A stretch of DNA of 64,000 nucleotides from Tissierella creatinini (lineage in GTDB: Bacteria > Bacillota > Clostridia > Tissierellales > Tissierellaceae): NCBI GenBank assembly GCA_005046945.1, contig SUSS01000002.1:105006-169005 (forward strand). Direction: 5' to 3'. The position numbers were made by a program, and so were the translations under genes. The notes below the pieces were generated by a model that saw only the letters and a program-made list of their open reading frames with translations, did no database searches and had not been told where the DNA came from. Shown here in pieces: positions 7,312-16,333 of this stretch (positions are counted from its first letter, which is position 1; each line of letters opens with the position of its first letter).

Positions 7312-7608
7312 ATGCTTGATGATTTTATGACTATGGATGTACTAACCACCTTTGCCGGACTCACTGCTGCAGTAATAGTTATAGTTCAGTTTACGAAATC
7401 ACTGATTAAAAGACGGTTTGGAGATCACGTTGTACGGCTTTATACTTTTATCATCGCTCTTATATTGACTTTCATATTTGCTAGGGATGGTTCCAATATA
7501 GAAGGTATTATTCTTACAGTAATTAATGCTATGTTTATTACTGTTGCAAGTTTGGGAGGTTACGAAATTCTAGCCGACCCAATGGCTCAGAGTGTTCGTA
7601 AAAAGTAA
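7312..7608 (+). CDS. Holin-like small membrane protein
   Basis: 98 residues from ATG 7312, which has TGGAGGG 8 nt upstream; ATG 7291 lies before that site and is less likely. Three hydrophobic segments: LTTFAGLTAAVIVIVQFTKS near the start, VRLYTFIIALILTFIFAR in the middle and IILTVINAMFITVASLGGYE near the end, then a short Lys-rich tail. Size, hydropathy and the AVIVIVQFTK/KRRFGDH pattern resemble phage-type holins found in clostridial chromosomes outside prophages. No lysin or other phage gene is nearby, so a lytic role is not supported; it may be a general membrane pore or structural protein. The next gene follows 17 nt later. Confidence 0.6.
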   Translation: MLDDFMTMDVLTTFAGLTAAVIVIVQFTKSLIKRRFGDHVVRLYTFIIALILTFIFARDGSNIEGIILTVINAMFITVASLGGYEILADPMAQSVRKK

Positions 7609-7625
7609 ATTTTAGGAGGCCTATT

Positions 7626-7787
7626 ATGAAACATGCAGCGTTTGTTGACAATGAAAATGGACTTACCTTAAAGGAAAGGGTTGCAGAGTGGATAAGGGAT
7701 AATGAGGATGATATACTGGAAATAATTGATATAGAATATACACAAAAGGGAAACATATATGTAGCAACCATAACCTACTTAGATTAA
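7626..7787 (+). CDS. Small protein, 53 aa (possibly Cse60-like)
   Basis: A short frame starting at ATG 7626 behind AGGAGG, 17 nt after the holin-like gene, so probably co-transcribed. The protein is acidic with an N-terminal helix (TLKERVAEWIRDNEDD) and a C-terminal two-strand pattern (ILEIIDIEYTQ, then NIYVATITYLD). The layout of helix then IIDIxYxxxxxxYVAxIxY resembles the small Cse60 sporulation-associated family, but at this length the likeness is weak. No catalytic residues are seen. A terminator starts at the stop codon. Confidence 0.6.
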   Translation: MKHAAFVDNENGLTLKERVAEWIRDNEDDILEIIDIEYTQKGNIYVATITYLD

Positions 7788-7809
7788 AGAAGCTTCGGCT
7801 TCTTTTTTT
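7786..7809 (+). terminator. Rho-independent terminator
   Basis: AAAGAAGC-TTCG-GCTTCTTT with seven T residues closing the tail. It has a stable TTCG tetraloop and overlaps the stop codon of the 53-aa gene. Confidence 0.9.
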
Positions 7810-7896
7810 CATGAACTAGGATAATCTAGAAGAATTATGGGTAATAAATAAGGGGTATGTTTTATTCTTTTGCATGTTTTTTTTGGAGGTGTGAAG

Positions 7897-8592
7897 ATGA
7901 GCGGTAAATATTTTTTTGGACTAATTCTTATTCTACTTGGTGGTGGGATACTTTTGGAGCAACTAGGCTTTCTTGATTTTGGAGACCTATTAAGTCTTTA
8001 TTGGCCTAGTATTTTGATAATATTAGGGGTTATAGGATTATTTAATAGAAGGTCATCCAAGACCGGGAATCTTATAATCATAGGCCTGGGAGTAATACTC
8101 CAGCTTAATAGACTTAACTATGTCGACATAAATATATTTAGACTGTTTTTTCCAGCTGTCCTGATAATAATAGGCCTTAGCATAATATTTGGAAAGGGAG
8201 TTAGTAAGCATAATAGCCCTGTAGAGCCTGAAAAATGGAGCAAAGCAAATGTGAATATGGAGGACACAATAGACTTGTTCGTAATTTTCTCCGGCAATGG
8301 TGCCATCAACCAATCTTCAAGCTTTAAGGGTGGGAAGGTCACTGCAATACTTGGTGGTATAGATTTAGATTTGAGGCAAGCACAACTTAAGGATAACAAT
8401 GCATTTCTGGATGTAACAGCCTTATTTGGCGGTGTTGAAATTAAGGTTCCTGACACCTGGAGGGTAGAGATGAAAGGTACTCCAATCTTTGGTGGAATCG
8501 AAAATCAAACCAGACCAAACCCGGATTTAAGTGCACCTGTATTAAAAATCAATGCAACAGCCATGTTTGGAGGAGTAGACATTAAAAACTAA
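7897..8592 (+). CDS. LiaF-like membrane protein (DUF5668 plus LiaF C-terminal domain)
   Basis: 231 residues from ATG 7897, with TTGGAGGTG upstream. N-terminal half: four hydrophobic segments (about 5-110) in the LiaF-TM/DUF5668 style with repeated GxxLLLxGxxLLL motifs. C-terminal half: a beta-rich domain with three near repeats, AILGGIDLDLR, ALFGGVEIKVP and AMFGGVDIKN, the hallmark of the LiaF/YvqF C-terminal domain. LiaF proteins restrain LiaRS-type cell-envelope stress signalling; no two-component genes are adjacent, so the link to antibiotics response is family knowledge only. A terminator follows at once, so it ends its transcript. Confidence 0.8.
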   Translation: MSGKYFFGLILILLGGGILLEQLGFLDFGDLLSLYWPSILIILGVIGLFNRRSSKTGNLIIIGLGVILQLNRLNYVDINIFRLFFPAVLIIIGLSIIFGKGVSKHNSPVEPEKWSKANVNMEDTIDLFVIFSGNGAINQSSSFKGGKVTAILGGIDLDLRQAQLKDNNAFLDVTALFGGVEIKVPDTWRVEMKGTPIFGGIENQTRPNPDLSAPVLKINATAMFGGVDIKN

Positions 8593-8617
8593 AGGATGCA
8601 TAGGCATCCTTTTTTTT
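8592..8617 (+). terminator. Rho-independent terminator
   Basis: AAGGATGC (8592-8599) pairs with GCATCCTT (8604-8611) around ATAG, followed by a T tract, directly at the LiaF-like stop codon. Confidence 0.85.
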
Positions 8618-8677
8618 CTGATTAATATGTATTAATTGGATATAATAGGAATAGTTATAGTCAATAGGGGTGGTTCT

Positions 8678-9904
8678 ATGAATAAGAAATTGCAAGTGTT
8701 TATAATTGTGTTGTTTGTATTTTTAATAGCTTTTATCTCCTTTGTTCTAATAGCAGAAAAAAGGAATATAGATGAGCTTAGGACAGATTATCCTAACCTA
8801 AAAGAAGAGGTCTATTCCTATAGGATGGATGGCCTGAAAGTGTGGGCTATTAGGGTTATACTATCATTTGGACTTCCTTTGTTTTTTCTTACATCCGGCT
8901 TGTCTCAGGCTATTAGCCTTCGTGCAGGAGGAAAAAACTTATTTTTATCTGGCTTGGTATATGGACTTATCTTCTTTGGTATAGTTTTTCTAATCAATCT
9001 ACCCTTAAATTACTATTCTTCTTTTTATCTTGGGCATAAATATGGTCTCTCTAATCAAAGTTTTTTTAGGTGGCTAGAACTCAATATAAAGGGTTTTCTT
9101 GTAAGTGATTTAGTTACATCTTTATTTCTCTGGATACCATATTATCTAATATATAAGAGTCCTAAAATCTGGTGGTTGAAAATAAGCATTCTAGCCATTC
9201 CCATAATCGTATTCTTAGTGTTTATATCTCCTCTGGTGATTGATCCGATTTTCAACACCTATACATCAATTGAGGAAAATGATTTAGGTGAAAGGATAGG
9301 GCTTTTGCTTGACAAGGCAGGTATAGGCAATGCAGACATTTATATGGTGGATAAGAGTAAGGACACTAAAACCATGAATGCTTATATGACAGGTATATTT
9401 AATTCCAGAAGGATTGTGTTGTGGGATACAACAATAAATAATATGACTGAAGATGAGCTTTTAAGTATAACTGCCCATGAAATAGGTCATTATGTAAAGG
9501 GACATATTTGGCAGAATATATTAATTTCTATTCTTGGAACAACGCTTATAATGTATTTGGTATATAGATTATCGGATTGGATTCTAATTAGCTCTAGGGG
9601 GGCTTTTGGCTTTAGAAATTTATACAATTACGCATCTATCCCTTTGATATTGCTATGTTTAAATATATTTAACTTCTTTGCAAGTCCTGTATCAAATTAT
9701 ATTTCAAGGGCTATGGAAATACAAGCTGATAGATACCAAATCACCTTGACAGGTGACAGAGAGTCCGCTGCTACAGCCATGGATAAGCTATATGAGACTA
9801 GTCTTGGTGTACCTAGGCCATCCGACATATATAAGCTTTGGTATTATACCCATCCGCCTCTTGAAGAGAGGGTGGAATTCTATAGAAATGAAGAGTTCGA
9901 TTGA
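8678..9904 (+). CDS. M48 family Ste24-type membrane metalloprotease
   Basis: 408 residues from ATG 8678 (AGGGGTGG 7 nt upstream). Several membrane segments lie in the first 190 residues, with two more near 285-355 after the active site. The zinc motif is His267-Glu-Ile-Gly-His271 within ITAHEIGHYVKGH, and the third ligand is likely Glu in AMEIQADRYQ. The ending LWYYTHPPLEERVEFY (THPPxxxR) is the usual Ste24/HtpX C-terminal signature. It acts in the cytoplasmic membrane in protein quality control or peptide processing. Length matches Ste24-type (about 400) rather than HtpX (about 290). Its last 25 nt overlap the convergent gene on the other strand. Confidence 0.9.
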   Translation: MNKKLQVFIIVLFVFLIAFISFVLIAEKRNIDELRTDYPNLKEEVYSYRMDGLKVWAIRVILSFGLPLFFLTSGLSQAISLRAGGKNLFLSGLVYGLIFFGIVFLINLPLNYYSSFYLGHKYGLSNQSFFRWLELNIKGFLVSDLVTSLFLWIPYYLIYKSPKIWWLKISILAIPIIVFLVFISPLVIDPIFNTYTSIEENDLGERIGLLLDKAGIGNADIYMVDKSKDTKTMNAYMTGIFNSRRIVLWDTTINNMTEDELLSITAHEIGHYVKGHIWQNILISILGTTLIMYLVYRLSDWILISSRGAFGFRNLYNYASIPLILLCLNIFNFFASPVSNYISRAMEIQADRYQITLTGDRESAATAMDKLYETSLGVPRPSDIYKLWYYTHPPLEERVEFYRNEEFD

Positions 9905-10659
9905 TTTTCGGTGTTTTTGTATTTGTATCCGCTTAAGGCTAAAAGGGTCAATGCAGGAGCATAGAAAATCCACACCAGGTCAGAAGATATGGTTCTAATA
10001 AGACCTTCCGGCAGTATTAGAGATAAGCCAACGTTTATATCGCATAGGGCGAAAAAGCACATACCTAGAGCAACCATTATGGAATTGGTCTTAGGGAATA
10101 GCTTTAGTAAATAGTTGGCCATGGCAGTCCACAATGATAATGAAACCATGAACCCATAGAGGACCATAATAAGTAAAAGCAGTTTGTTTTCCATATGGTT
10201 ATCCATTATTCTTACAAGGTTTAGTATAAACAAGGTGGTCACAAGGATTGTATTGATAAAAAGGCTTCTTCTGAGTTTGAAATTCCCGTCAGATTTTATC
10301 ACTTCCCTCATTCCTTTGGAATTTCTAAAAACTAGGCATAGCTGAACAAAGGAAAAAAACAAGATTCCGATAACAGGAGTTTGGAATCCAACCAGGGCAG
10401 AATCTGCAAGAAGAACCAAGATAAATATTCTTTTCATCTCTTTTAAATCCCTTTTGCTAAGACAATCGTTTCCGCTTATAAAGACTAAGAGTGTAGTTAA
10501 TAAAACTACTATGACCTTAAAGCTATATGAATATTTATATGAAATTTGTAGCTTATACTTACTAATCAATGGAAGCCAGTCCAGTAGAATAAATCCCAGG
10601 CTAAGGACAGCAATAAAAAATAAAATTATGAAGACAAAATTCTTCTTTTTTTGACTCAT
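9880..10659 (-). CDS. Polytopic membrane protein, YhhN-like
   Basis: 259 residues from ATG 10659, which has AAAGCTGGTGAT (near-perfect Shine-Dalgarno complement) just upstream; a TTG at 10683 is possible but less supported. Seven to eight hydrophobic segments cover the chain, with a short Lys-rich N-terminus. The C-terminal pattern GMCFFALCDINVGLSLILPEG then IFYAPALTLLALSG resembles YhhN/TMEM86 membrane proteins (lysoplasmalogenase family), but the likeness is moderate and I would not assign the enzyme. The 3' end overlaps the M48 protease gene by 25 nt in a tail-to-tail arrangement with no separate terminator. Confidence 0.65.
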   Translation of the reverse strand: MSQKKKNFVFIILFFIAVLSLGFILLDWLPLISKYKLQISYKYSYSFKVIVVLLTTLLVFISGNDCLSKRDLKEMKRIFILVLLADSALVGFQTPVIGILFFSFVQLCLVFRNSKGMREVIKSDGNFKLRRSLFINTILVTTLFILNLVRIMDNHMENKLLLLIMVLYGFMVSLSLWTAMANYLLKLFPKTNSIMVALGMCFFALCDINVGLSLILPEGLIRTISSDLVWIFYAPALTLLALSGYKYKNTENQSNSSFL

Positions 10660-10794
10660 AATATCACCAGCTTTCTTAATCAATTATACCCATTTTACCT
10701 GCCTTTTACTTTAGGTCATCTTGTTGGTATTGACAAAGGCAAGGTCCTTGAGAGAGAATATATGTAGCTTAAATTCTTAGTGGGAGGTATTAAA

Positions 10795-11817
10795 ATGCAC
10801 AGTTTTATGAATGATTACAGTGAAGGGGCACATCCAAGGATATTAGACCTTTTAAATAAGTATAATTTAGAAAAGAATGGCGGCTATGGTCTTGATGACC
10901 ATAGTGACATAGCTAAAAAATATATTAAGAGAGAATTAGGAAGAGATGATGTGGATATACATTTTATTGCAGCAGGTACTCTTACCAATGTCCTTACTAT
11001 TTCAGCCTTCCTTAAACCCTATCAGGCAGTAATATCAGCAGATTCAGGCCATATAAATGTTCATGAGACAGGAGCTGTAGAAACTTCAGGCCATAAGGTA
11101 ATATCTGTACCCACGATTGATGGGAAATTAAGACCTGATCATATAATAAAGGTATTAAATTATCATCAAGATGAGCATATGGTACAGCCTAAGATGGTAT
11201 ATATTTCTAATACAACGGAGTTAGGGACGGTTTATACAAAAGAAGAGCTTAAAGCCATTAGTAAATGCTCTAGAGAAAACAATTTAATTTTATTTATGGA
11301 TGGAGCAAGACTTGGTTCTGCTCTCACATGCAAATCAAATGATTTAAGTCTTGAGGATATTGCAGGCCTAGTTGATGTATTCTATATTGGAGGAACTAAA
11401 AATGGAGCTCTTTTAGGAGAAGCCTTAGTTTTAATAAGGGATGACCTTAAGGAAGACTTTAGATATCTTATTAAAAACAGAGGGGCATTAATGGCCAAGG
11501 GTTTTGTTCTGGGAATACAATTTGAAGCCTTGTTTCAGGATAGTCTTTATTTTGACCTGGCAGAGCATGCTAATATTATGGCTTGTGACCTTACAAAGAT
11601 AATAAGTGACAAGGACTATAAATTCTTTATAAAGCCATATTCTAATCAGCTATTTCCAATATTTCCAAATGCCATTCTAGAAAAGATGAAGGATGAGTTT
11701 GTATTTTCAATCCATGAGAAGATAGATGAGGATAATACAGCTATAAGGCTGGTAACCTCTTGGGCTACGAAAGAAGAAAGTGTAGATGCCTTTAGAAGCT
11801 TCCTAGAAAGATATTAA
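10795..11817 (+). CDS. Low-specificity threonine aldolase-type PLP enzyme
   Basis: 340 residues from ATG 10795 with GGGAGG 8 nt upstream. Fold-type I aminotransferase-like enzyme of the beta-eliminating lyase group: N-terminus SFMNDYSEGAHPRILDLL with the YGLDDHS segment, the aspartate for the PLP ring nitrogen in LFMDGARLGSAL, and Lys202 in YIGGTKNGALLGE as the Schiff-base lysine. Threonine aldolases cleave L-threonine (or allo-threonine) to glycine and acetaldehyde. In an amino-acid fermenter this would feed glycine metabolism. The chain length is typical (about 340). Single-gene unit. Confidence 0.85.
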   Translation: MHSFMNDYSEGAHPRILDLLNKYNLEKNGGYGLDDHSDIAKKYIKRELGRDDVDIHFIAAGTLTNVLTISAFLKPYQAVISADSGHINVHETGAVETSGHKVISVPTIDGKLRPDHIIKVLNYHQDEHMVQPKMVYISNTTELGTVYTKEELKAISKCSRENNLILFMDGARLGSALTCKSNDLSLEDIAGLVDVFYIGGTKNGALLGEALVLIRDDLKEDFRYLIKNRGALMAKGFVLGIQFEALFQDSLYFDLAEHANIMACDLTKIISDKDYKFFIKPYSNQLFPIFPNAILEKMKDEFVFSIHEKIDEDNTAIRLVTSWATKEESVDAFRSFLERY

Positions 11818-11892
11818 AGCATACTGTAACCAATTTGAAATAATATATGGGGATAAAAGGGGTATAATTAAACCACGGAGGTGGGATAGATT

Positions 11893-14139
11893 ATGAAAAG
11901 GATATTAATTTTTACTTTATTATTTGTGTTGATTTCAGGTAGTATACCAGCACTTGCAGCCTTGCCTGAGGATAATATTGCACTTCATGTAGCAAGCCCT
12001 TTAATATTGCATGGAGAGGAAGTTTTTCCTCTTGACTCAGGCAATCCGAATGTTGTTCCTGTAATCCATAAAGACAGAACCCTGGTGCCTTTAAGGGCTA
12101 TAAGCGAGCATTTTGGAGCAAAGGTACATTATGATGGGATAAAAAGGGAAGCGGTTATCAATTATAAGGATAAAACATACTATTTTCCTATAAACAAGAA
12201 CTATTATAGAGTTGAAGAATCGGGAAAAGAGAATGTTTTAACTAGCTTTGACACTGAAACACTAATTATGGAAGATCGAACTATGGTGCCATTAAGGGTA
12301 ATCAGTGAGAATATCTTAAATAAAAAGGTCGGTTATAAGGATAGGGTTATTACAATTGGTACAGAAGACATAGGCCTAGATAATAAGAGGCTAGATGAGA
12401 TAAAAACTAAGATAGGACAAGCCCTGCAAGTAACATCAAAGAGCGAACTTAAAAACATTATCAATAAATTAAAGACCAATGATATGGTTAGAGATGAGGA
12501 TATGCAAGCTCCGGCACCAAGCGGCATGGGGGAAGGACCTGTAATGGAAGCAGCAGGTGACAAAGGGGCATCTGGTTCCAATGACTTTTCTACTACAAAT
12601 GAACAGGTGGAAGGAGTAAATGAAGCTGATATTATTAAGACCGATGGAGAGTTTATATATGTAGCTAATGGCAAATCGGTTAAGATTTACAGGGCTAATA
12701 ATGGAAAGCCGGTATTGGTTCATGAAATAAGCATGAATGTAAATGAAAAGACAGGAGAGTATATTCAGTTTACTGAAATGTATGTTGATGAAGATAGGCT
12801 TATAGTTCTAGGTTCTAAAAATGCCTTCAATAACTGGATAAGACCAATTCCGGACATAGGTCCAAATATGGAACCAGCAATAGATTCAAGGATGGGAATT
12901 CTTCCTATGGGAAACAACTATACCTATGCAGGGGTTTATTCCATAGACTCCAATGGTAAAGCAAGTCTCTTGAAGGAAGTGGAGATAGAGGGAGATATGT
13001 TATCCAGTCGGAAGAAGGATGATGTTGTATATCTTATGGTAAATAGGCATATGAATTATTACGGTATAGATGATGGCATAGTACCAATGTACAGGGATTC
13101 TACAAGAGGCAATGAATTAAGGGAACTATCAATAGACAAGATTATGTACTACCCTGGTAGATACCATCAAAATTATTTTATAGTAGCAGCTTTGGATACT
13201 AGGAGTGAATCAACACCAACTAATATAGAGGCTTTTCTTGGTAGTGGAAATGTAGCATATATGAGCAACAATGCCCTATATATAGCAGGACAGGATTACA
13301 ATACTATTTGGGGTACTATTACTAATATTTCCAAGTTTACAATAGACGGACTAAAGATAGGCTTTGCAGGTGGGGGAATGGTAGAGGGTTCAATCCTAAA
13401 TCAATTTTCCATGGATGAATACAATGGCAACCTAAGAATTGCAACTACCAACTGGCAGAGAGATAGCATCAACTCATTATATATATTGGACAAGAATTTA
13501 AATGAAATAGGTGCTCTTAAGAACTTGGCTCCTGGTGAAACCATCTATTCTACTAGGTTTATGGGGGATATGGGTTATATAGTAACCTTTAGACAAATTG
13601 ACCCCTTGTTTGTAATAGACCTTAGTAACCCAAGTTCACCAAAAGTAGTAGGAGAACTTAAGATTCCAGGCTTCTCAAATTATCTACATCCTATTAGTGA
13701 GGATGTACTCCTAGGAATTGGACAAAACATCGATGAAAAAACCGGAAGACAAGATGGAATAAAGCTAAGCCTCTTTGATGTAAGCAATAATTCCAGACCA
13801 AAGGAGATAAATAATCTAGTGCTTGGAAGTAGTGGTAGTTATGCAGAAGTGTTAAATAATCATAAGGCCCTCATGCTCAACCTTGATAAAGATATGATTG
13901 CTTTTACTGCTCAGCTATCAAGCCTTTCAGGGGATTTCGAAAAGGGGTATTTCAATGGAGGATTAATCCTGGAGGTTAAGGAAGATGGATCTATGAAGTT
14001 ACTTCAAAAGATTCCAAGTGGCGGACTATATCCAACTTATGTAAATAGAATTATATATATTGGTGATGTTCTATATTATGTTCAAGATGATTCTATCAAG
14101 GCATTTAGTATGAAGGACTTTCAAGAGATAAAGAGATAG
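11893..14139 (+). CDS. Exported beta-propeller protein with stalk domain
   Basis: 748 residues. A signal peptide (KRILIFTLLFVLISGSIPALAA) is followed by a copper amine oxidase N-terminal-like domain (about 30-155; DRTLVPLRAISEHFGA and DRTMVPLRVISEN), a helical linker (about 160-235) and a large beta-propeller domain from the motif EGVNEADIIKTDGEFIYVANG to the C-terminus. That motif (VDEADIVKTDG in many relatives) marks the secreted Beta_propel family, which binds or organises envelope ligands; the function is not known. The ATG has GGAGGTGGG upstream. It shares its stalk-domain type with the DUF2271 gene at 4777 but has native codon use. A terminator follows. Confidence 0.85.
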   Translation: MKRILIFTLLFVLISGSIPALAALPEDNIALHVASPLILHGEEVFPLDSGNPNVVPVIHKDRTLVPLRAISEHFGAKVHYDGIKREAVINYKDKTYYFPINKNYYRVEESGKENVLTSFDTETLIMEDRTMVPLRVISENILNKKVGYKDRVITIGTEDIGLDNKRLDEIKTKIGQALQVTSKSELKNIINKLKTNDMVRDEDMQAPAPSGMGEGPVMEAAGDKGASGSNDFSTTNEQVEGVNEADIIKTDGEFIYVANGKSVKIYRANNGKPVLVHEISMNVNEKTGEYIQFTEMYVDEDRLIVLGSKNAFNNWIRPIPDIGPNMEPAIDSRMGILPMGNNYTYAGVYSIDSNGKASLLKEVEIEGDMLSSRKKDDVVYLMVNRHMNYYGIDDGIVPMYRDSTRGNELRELSIDKIMYYPGRYHQNYFIVAALDTRSESTPTNIEAFLGSGNVAYMSNNALYIAGQDYNTIWGTITNISKFTIDGLKIGFAGGGMVEGSILNQFSMDEYNGNLRIATTNWQRDSINSLYILDKNLNEIGALKNLAPGETIYSTRFMGDMGYIVTFRQIDPLFVIDLSNPSSPKVVGELKIPGFSNYLHPISEDVLLGIGQNIDEKTGRQDGIKLSLFDVSNNSRPKEINNLVLGSSGSYAEVLNNHKALMLNLDKDMIAFTAQLSSLSGDFEKGYFNGGLILEVKEDGSMKLLQKIPSGGLYPTYVNRIIYIGDVLYYVQDDSIKAFSMKDFQEIKR

Positions 14140-14163
14140 ATAAGAAGCCGGATATATTAACAT

Positions 14164-14198
14164 GAAGAAAAAACAGTTTTTACTGTTTTTTCTTCTTT
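14164..14198 (+). terminator. Rho-independent terminator
   Basis: A 14-bp stem (14164-14177 with 14182-14195) and a short T loop lie after the beta-propeller gene. Confidence 0.8.
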
Positions 14199-14205
14199 AA
14201 CTTGT

Positions 14206-14286
14206 GGTATAAATCAATTACCAGGTGTTGATGTCAATTACCACCTCATTTCAGTGGTGTGAGGCAATTGCTACCGGTACTTAAAT
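14206..14286 (-). repeat. Dispersed hairpin repeat, copy 5
   Basis: Reverse orientation. It has the CACC..GGTGTGAGGCAATTG block and the GGTACTTAAA left end; the right end is degenerate (GGTATAAATCAATTACC). It lies between a terminator and the glycosyltransferase gene. Confidence 0.45.
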
Positions 14287-14382
14287 TAAAACAAAGTTCA
14301 TAAAATTAAAATAAAATTAAAGTTATTGCTTTCGATTGGCTGAATTATTTAACTTAAATGAATTAAAGAGGAGCAAGCAAAT

Positions 14383-15561
14383 ATGAAAATTGGATTATTT
14401 ACTGATACCTATTATCCACAGATAAATGGGGTAGCAACTTCAGTATTGATGCTGAAGGAGAATCTTGAAAAACTTGGGCATAGAGTATATGTTTTTACTA
14501 CTACTGACCCTAAGGCTAAAAAACATGAACGAAATGTTTTTAGAGTGGCAAGCCTACCCTTTAAGAGTTCAAGGAGAGTTGGAATGGTGTATCATCCTCG
14601 TCTGGCAAGGCGAATTAAAAGGCTTGGATTGGATTTAATCCATACACATACCGAGTTTTCCCTTGGAATCTTTGGCCGTTCCATGGCTAGGTATTTAAAC
14701 ATCCCACATATACATACTTATCATACCATTTACGAGGATTATACTCATTACATAGTAAAATTCGGGCTTTTGGACACTGTAGCAAAATCAGCTGCAAGGA
14801 AGCTAAGTGAAACCTTCTGCAATTCAGCAGACATGGTGGTAGTTCCCACTGATAAAGTTAAGGACTTATTATATTCATACAATGTTAATAAAAAAATAGT
14901 CACTGTACCTACAGGTATTAGCTTAGACAAGTATTCAAAAGAAAAATACAGCCAAGAGGGCATTATAAAGTTAAGGGCACAAATAGGTTTAAGATCCAAT
15001 GATAAGGTGATTTTATACTTAGGAAGGGTTTCTGAAGAGAAGCATATTCATGAGCTATTGGAAAATCTAAGCTCATATCTAAAAGAAAGGTCAAATGTTA
15101 AACTAGTAATTGTTGGTGATGGTCCTGATAGGGAAAATCTTCAGGGTTTATCAGAAAGGCTTAATATTAGTGATAGGACCATATTTACCGGGGAAAGACC
15201 TTGGGATGTAATTGGAATGTATTATCAAATAGGGGATGTATTTGTTAGTGCATCACAAAGCGAAACTCAGGGATTGACCTATATTGAAGCCCTTGCTTCA
15301 GGTCTTCCTGTAGTAGCTAAAAAGGATAGATGTTTAGAAGGTGTGGTTATAAATGGATATAATGGATATACTTACAATACTAAAGAGGAATTCATAGAAT
15401 ATATTGATAATACACTATTTGATAATGTTGAAAGAAAGAGATTATCCAACAATGCAACAGAATCCACTAGTAAGTTTTCGGCTATGGCCTTTGCAGAAAA
15501 TATAGAAGACCAATATAGGTATTTATTAGATATATTAAGTAAGTATAAGAGGGTTTCATAA
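14383..15561 (+). CDS. GT4 family glycosyltransferase (diacylglycerol glucosyltransferase-like)
   Basis: 392 residues, two Rossmann-like halves (GT-B). N-terminal half: MKIGLFTDTYYPQINGVATS and the DLIHTHTEFSLG acceptor-side motif. C-terminal half: VILYLGRVSEEKHIHELLE, VIVGDGPDRENL and the EX7E-type nucleotide-sugar site SASQSETQGLTYIEALASGLPVVA. The N-terminal pattern is that of 1,2-diacylglycerol 3-glucosyltransferases and related lipid or polymer glycosyltransferases in Firmicutes, so glycolipid synthesis at the inner membrane face is likely but the sugar and acceptor are inferred. The CBS-pair gene follows 17 nt later and is probably co-transcribed. Confidence 0.85.
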   Translation: MKIGLFTDTYYPQINGVATSVLMLKENLEKLGHRVYVFTTTDPKAKKHERNVFRVASLPFKSSRRVGMVYHPRLARRIKRLGLDLIHTHTEFSLGIFGRSMARYLNIPHIHTYHTIYEDYTHYIVKFGLLDTVAKSAARKLSETFCNSADMVVVPTDKVKDLLYSYNVNKKIVTVPTGISLDKYSKEKYSQEGIIKLRAQIGLRSNDKVILYLGRVSEEKHIHELLENLSSYLKERSNVKLVIVGDGPDRENLQGLSERLNISDRTIFTGERPWDVIGMYYQIGDVFVSASQSETQGLTYIEALASGLPVVAKKDRCLEGVVINGYNGYTYNTKEEFIEYIDNTLFDNVERKRLSNNATESTSKFSAMAFAENIEDQYRYLLDILSKYKRVS

Positions 15562-15578
15562 AATTAAAGGGGGTTCAT

Positions 15579-16028
15579 ATGAATATTGCATTTTTTTTAA
15601 CACCAAAACGAAATATTGAGTATCTTACTACAGATGAAACCATGGATCAAGTCCTTGATAAAATGGAATCCAATACTTATACAGCCTTGCCCTTACTAGA
15701 TAATGATGGGAAATATGTGGGGGTGATTACTGAAGGTGACCTTCTATGGAAACTCAAGAACACTCCGGGACTTATGATTGATAAGGCTCATACTGTACCA
15801 ATAAGTGAAGTTCATAGATATACTAAGAGTAAGACTGTATCCATCGATTCAAAAATAGATGATCTAATCAACTTGGCTAAGAACCAAAATTTCGTTCCTG
15901 TGGTAGATGATGAAGGAATATTTATAGGAATTATTAAGAGAAGTGATATAATTAACTATTGTGCAGATTCACTTTTTAAGAGTAAAGGTGAAAAGGGTAG
16001 GTTAAAATCAATTGTTTCCAATATTTAA
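15579..16028 (+). CDS. CBS-domain pair protein
   Basis: 149 residues formed by two CBS modules (about 5-70 and 75-140): EYLTTDETMDQVLDKMESN with YVGVITEGDLLW, and KTVSIDSKIDDLINLAKNQ with FIGIIKRSDIINYC. Stand-alone CBS pairs bind adenosyl ligands such as AMP or ATP and act as energy or redox sensors for a partner protein. The gene starts 17 nt after the glycosyltransferase with AAAGGGGG as ribosome binding site, so that enzyme is a candidate partner. No other domain is attached. Confidence 0.85.
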   Translation: MNIAFFLTPKRNIEYLTTDETMDQVLDKMESNTYTALPLLDNDGKYVGVITEGDLLWKLKNTPGLMIDKAHTVPISEVHRYTKSKTVSIDSKIDDLINLAKNQNFVPVVDDEGIFIGIIKRSDIINYCADSLFKSKGEKGRLKSIVSNI

Positions 16029-16095
16029 TTTCTGTTTTTAGATTTTTAATATTTGGGTATATCTATTGTGAATATACTTACAAAGGAGAATTCCT

Positions 16096-16230
16096 ATGGG
16101 AGATAAGAGTATAAGAAGTAATGATGCTAAAAAGAAGAAGAAATCAACGGATACAAAACCTCTGGCTACATCAGTACTTAAAGAGGCCATGCCCGAACCT
16201 GAGCTTGTAAAGAAGAAAAAGAAAAGCTAA
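16096..16230 (+). CDS. Lys-rich small protein, 44 aa
   Basis: A short frame from ATG 16096 behind AAAGGAGAA. About a third of the residues are Lys, in two clusters (AKKKKKSTDT and LVKKKKKS at the C-terminus), with a central LATSVLKEAMPEPE segment. It has no hydrophobic segment and may bind nucleic acid or anionic polymer. Low-complexity composition makes family assignment impossible. The ribosome binding site and the hairpin right after the stop support a real gene. Confidence 0.55.
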   Translation: MGDKSIRSNDAKKKKKSTDTKPLATSVLKEAMPEPELVKKKKKS

Positions 16231-16231
16231 G

Positions 16232-16260
16232 AGGCTTGATGTTCAAATATCAAGCCTTTA
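16232..16260 (+). terminator. Probable terminator
   Basis: AGGCTTGAT (16232-16240) pairs with ATCAAGCCT (16249-16257); only a short T tail follows. Confidence 0.6.
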
Positions 16261-16333
16261 ATATTCAGAGGCATCATAAGTAATCTTTCTTCATACTCTT
16301 GAATATACATAAAAACATAGAAGGAGGATTATT

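Noticed and set aside
7312-7608. Prophage around the holin-like gene
   Set aside because: No integrase, terminase, structural or lysin genes within several kb on either side.
10731-10760. TTGACA with CAAGG-T-CCTTG dyad upstream of the threonine aldolase gene
   Set aside because: No acceptable -10 at normal spacing; the dyad is short and could be chance.
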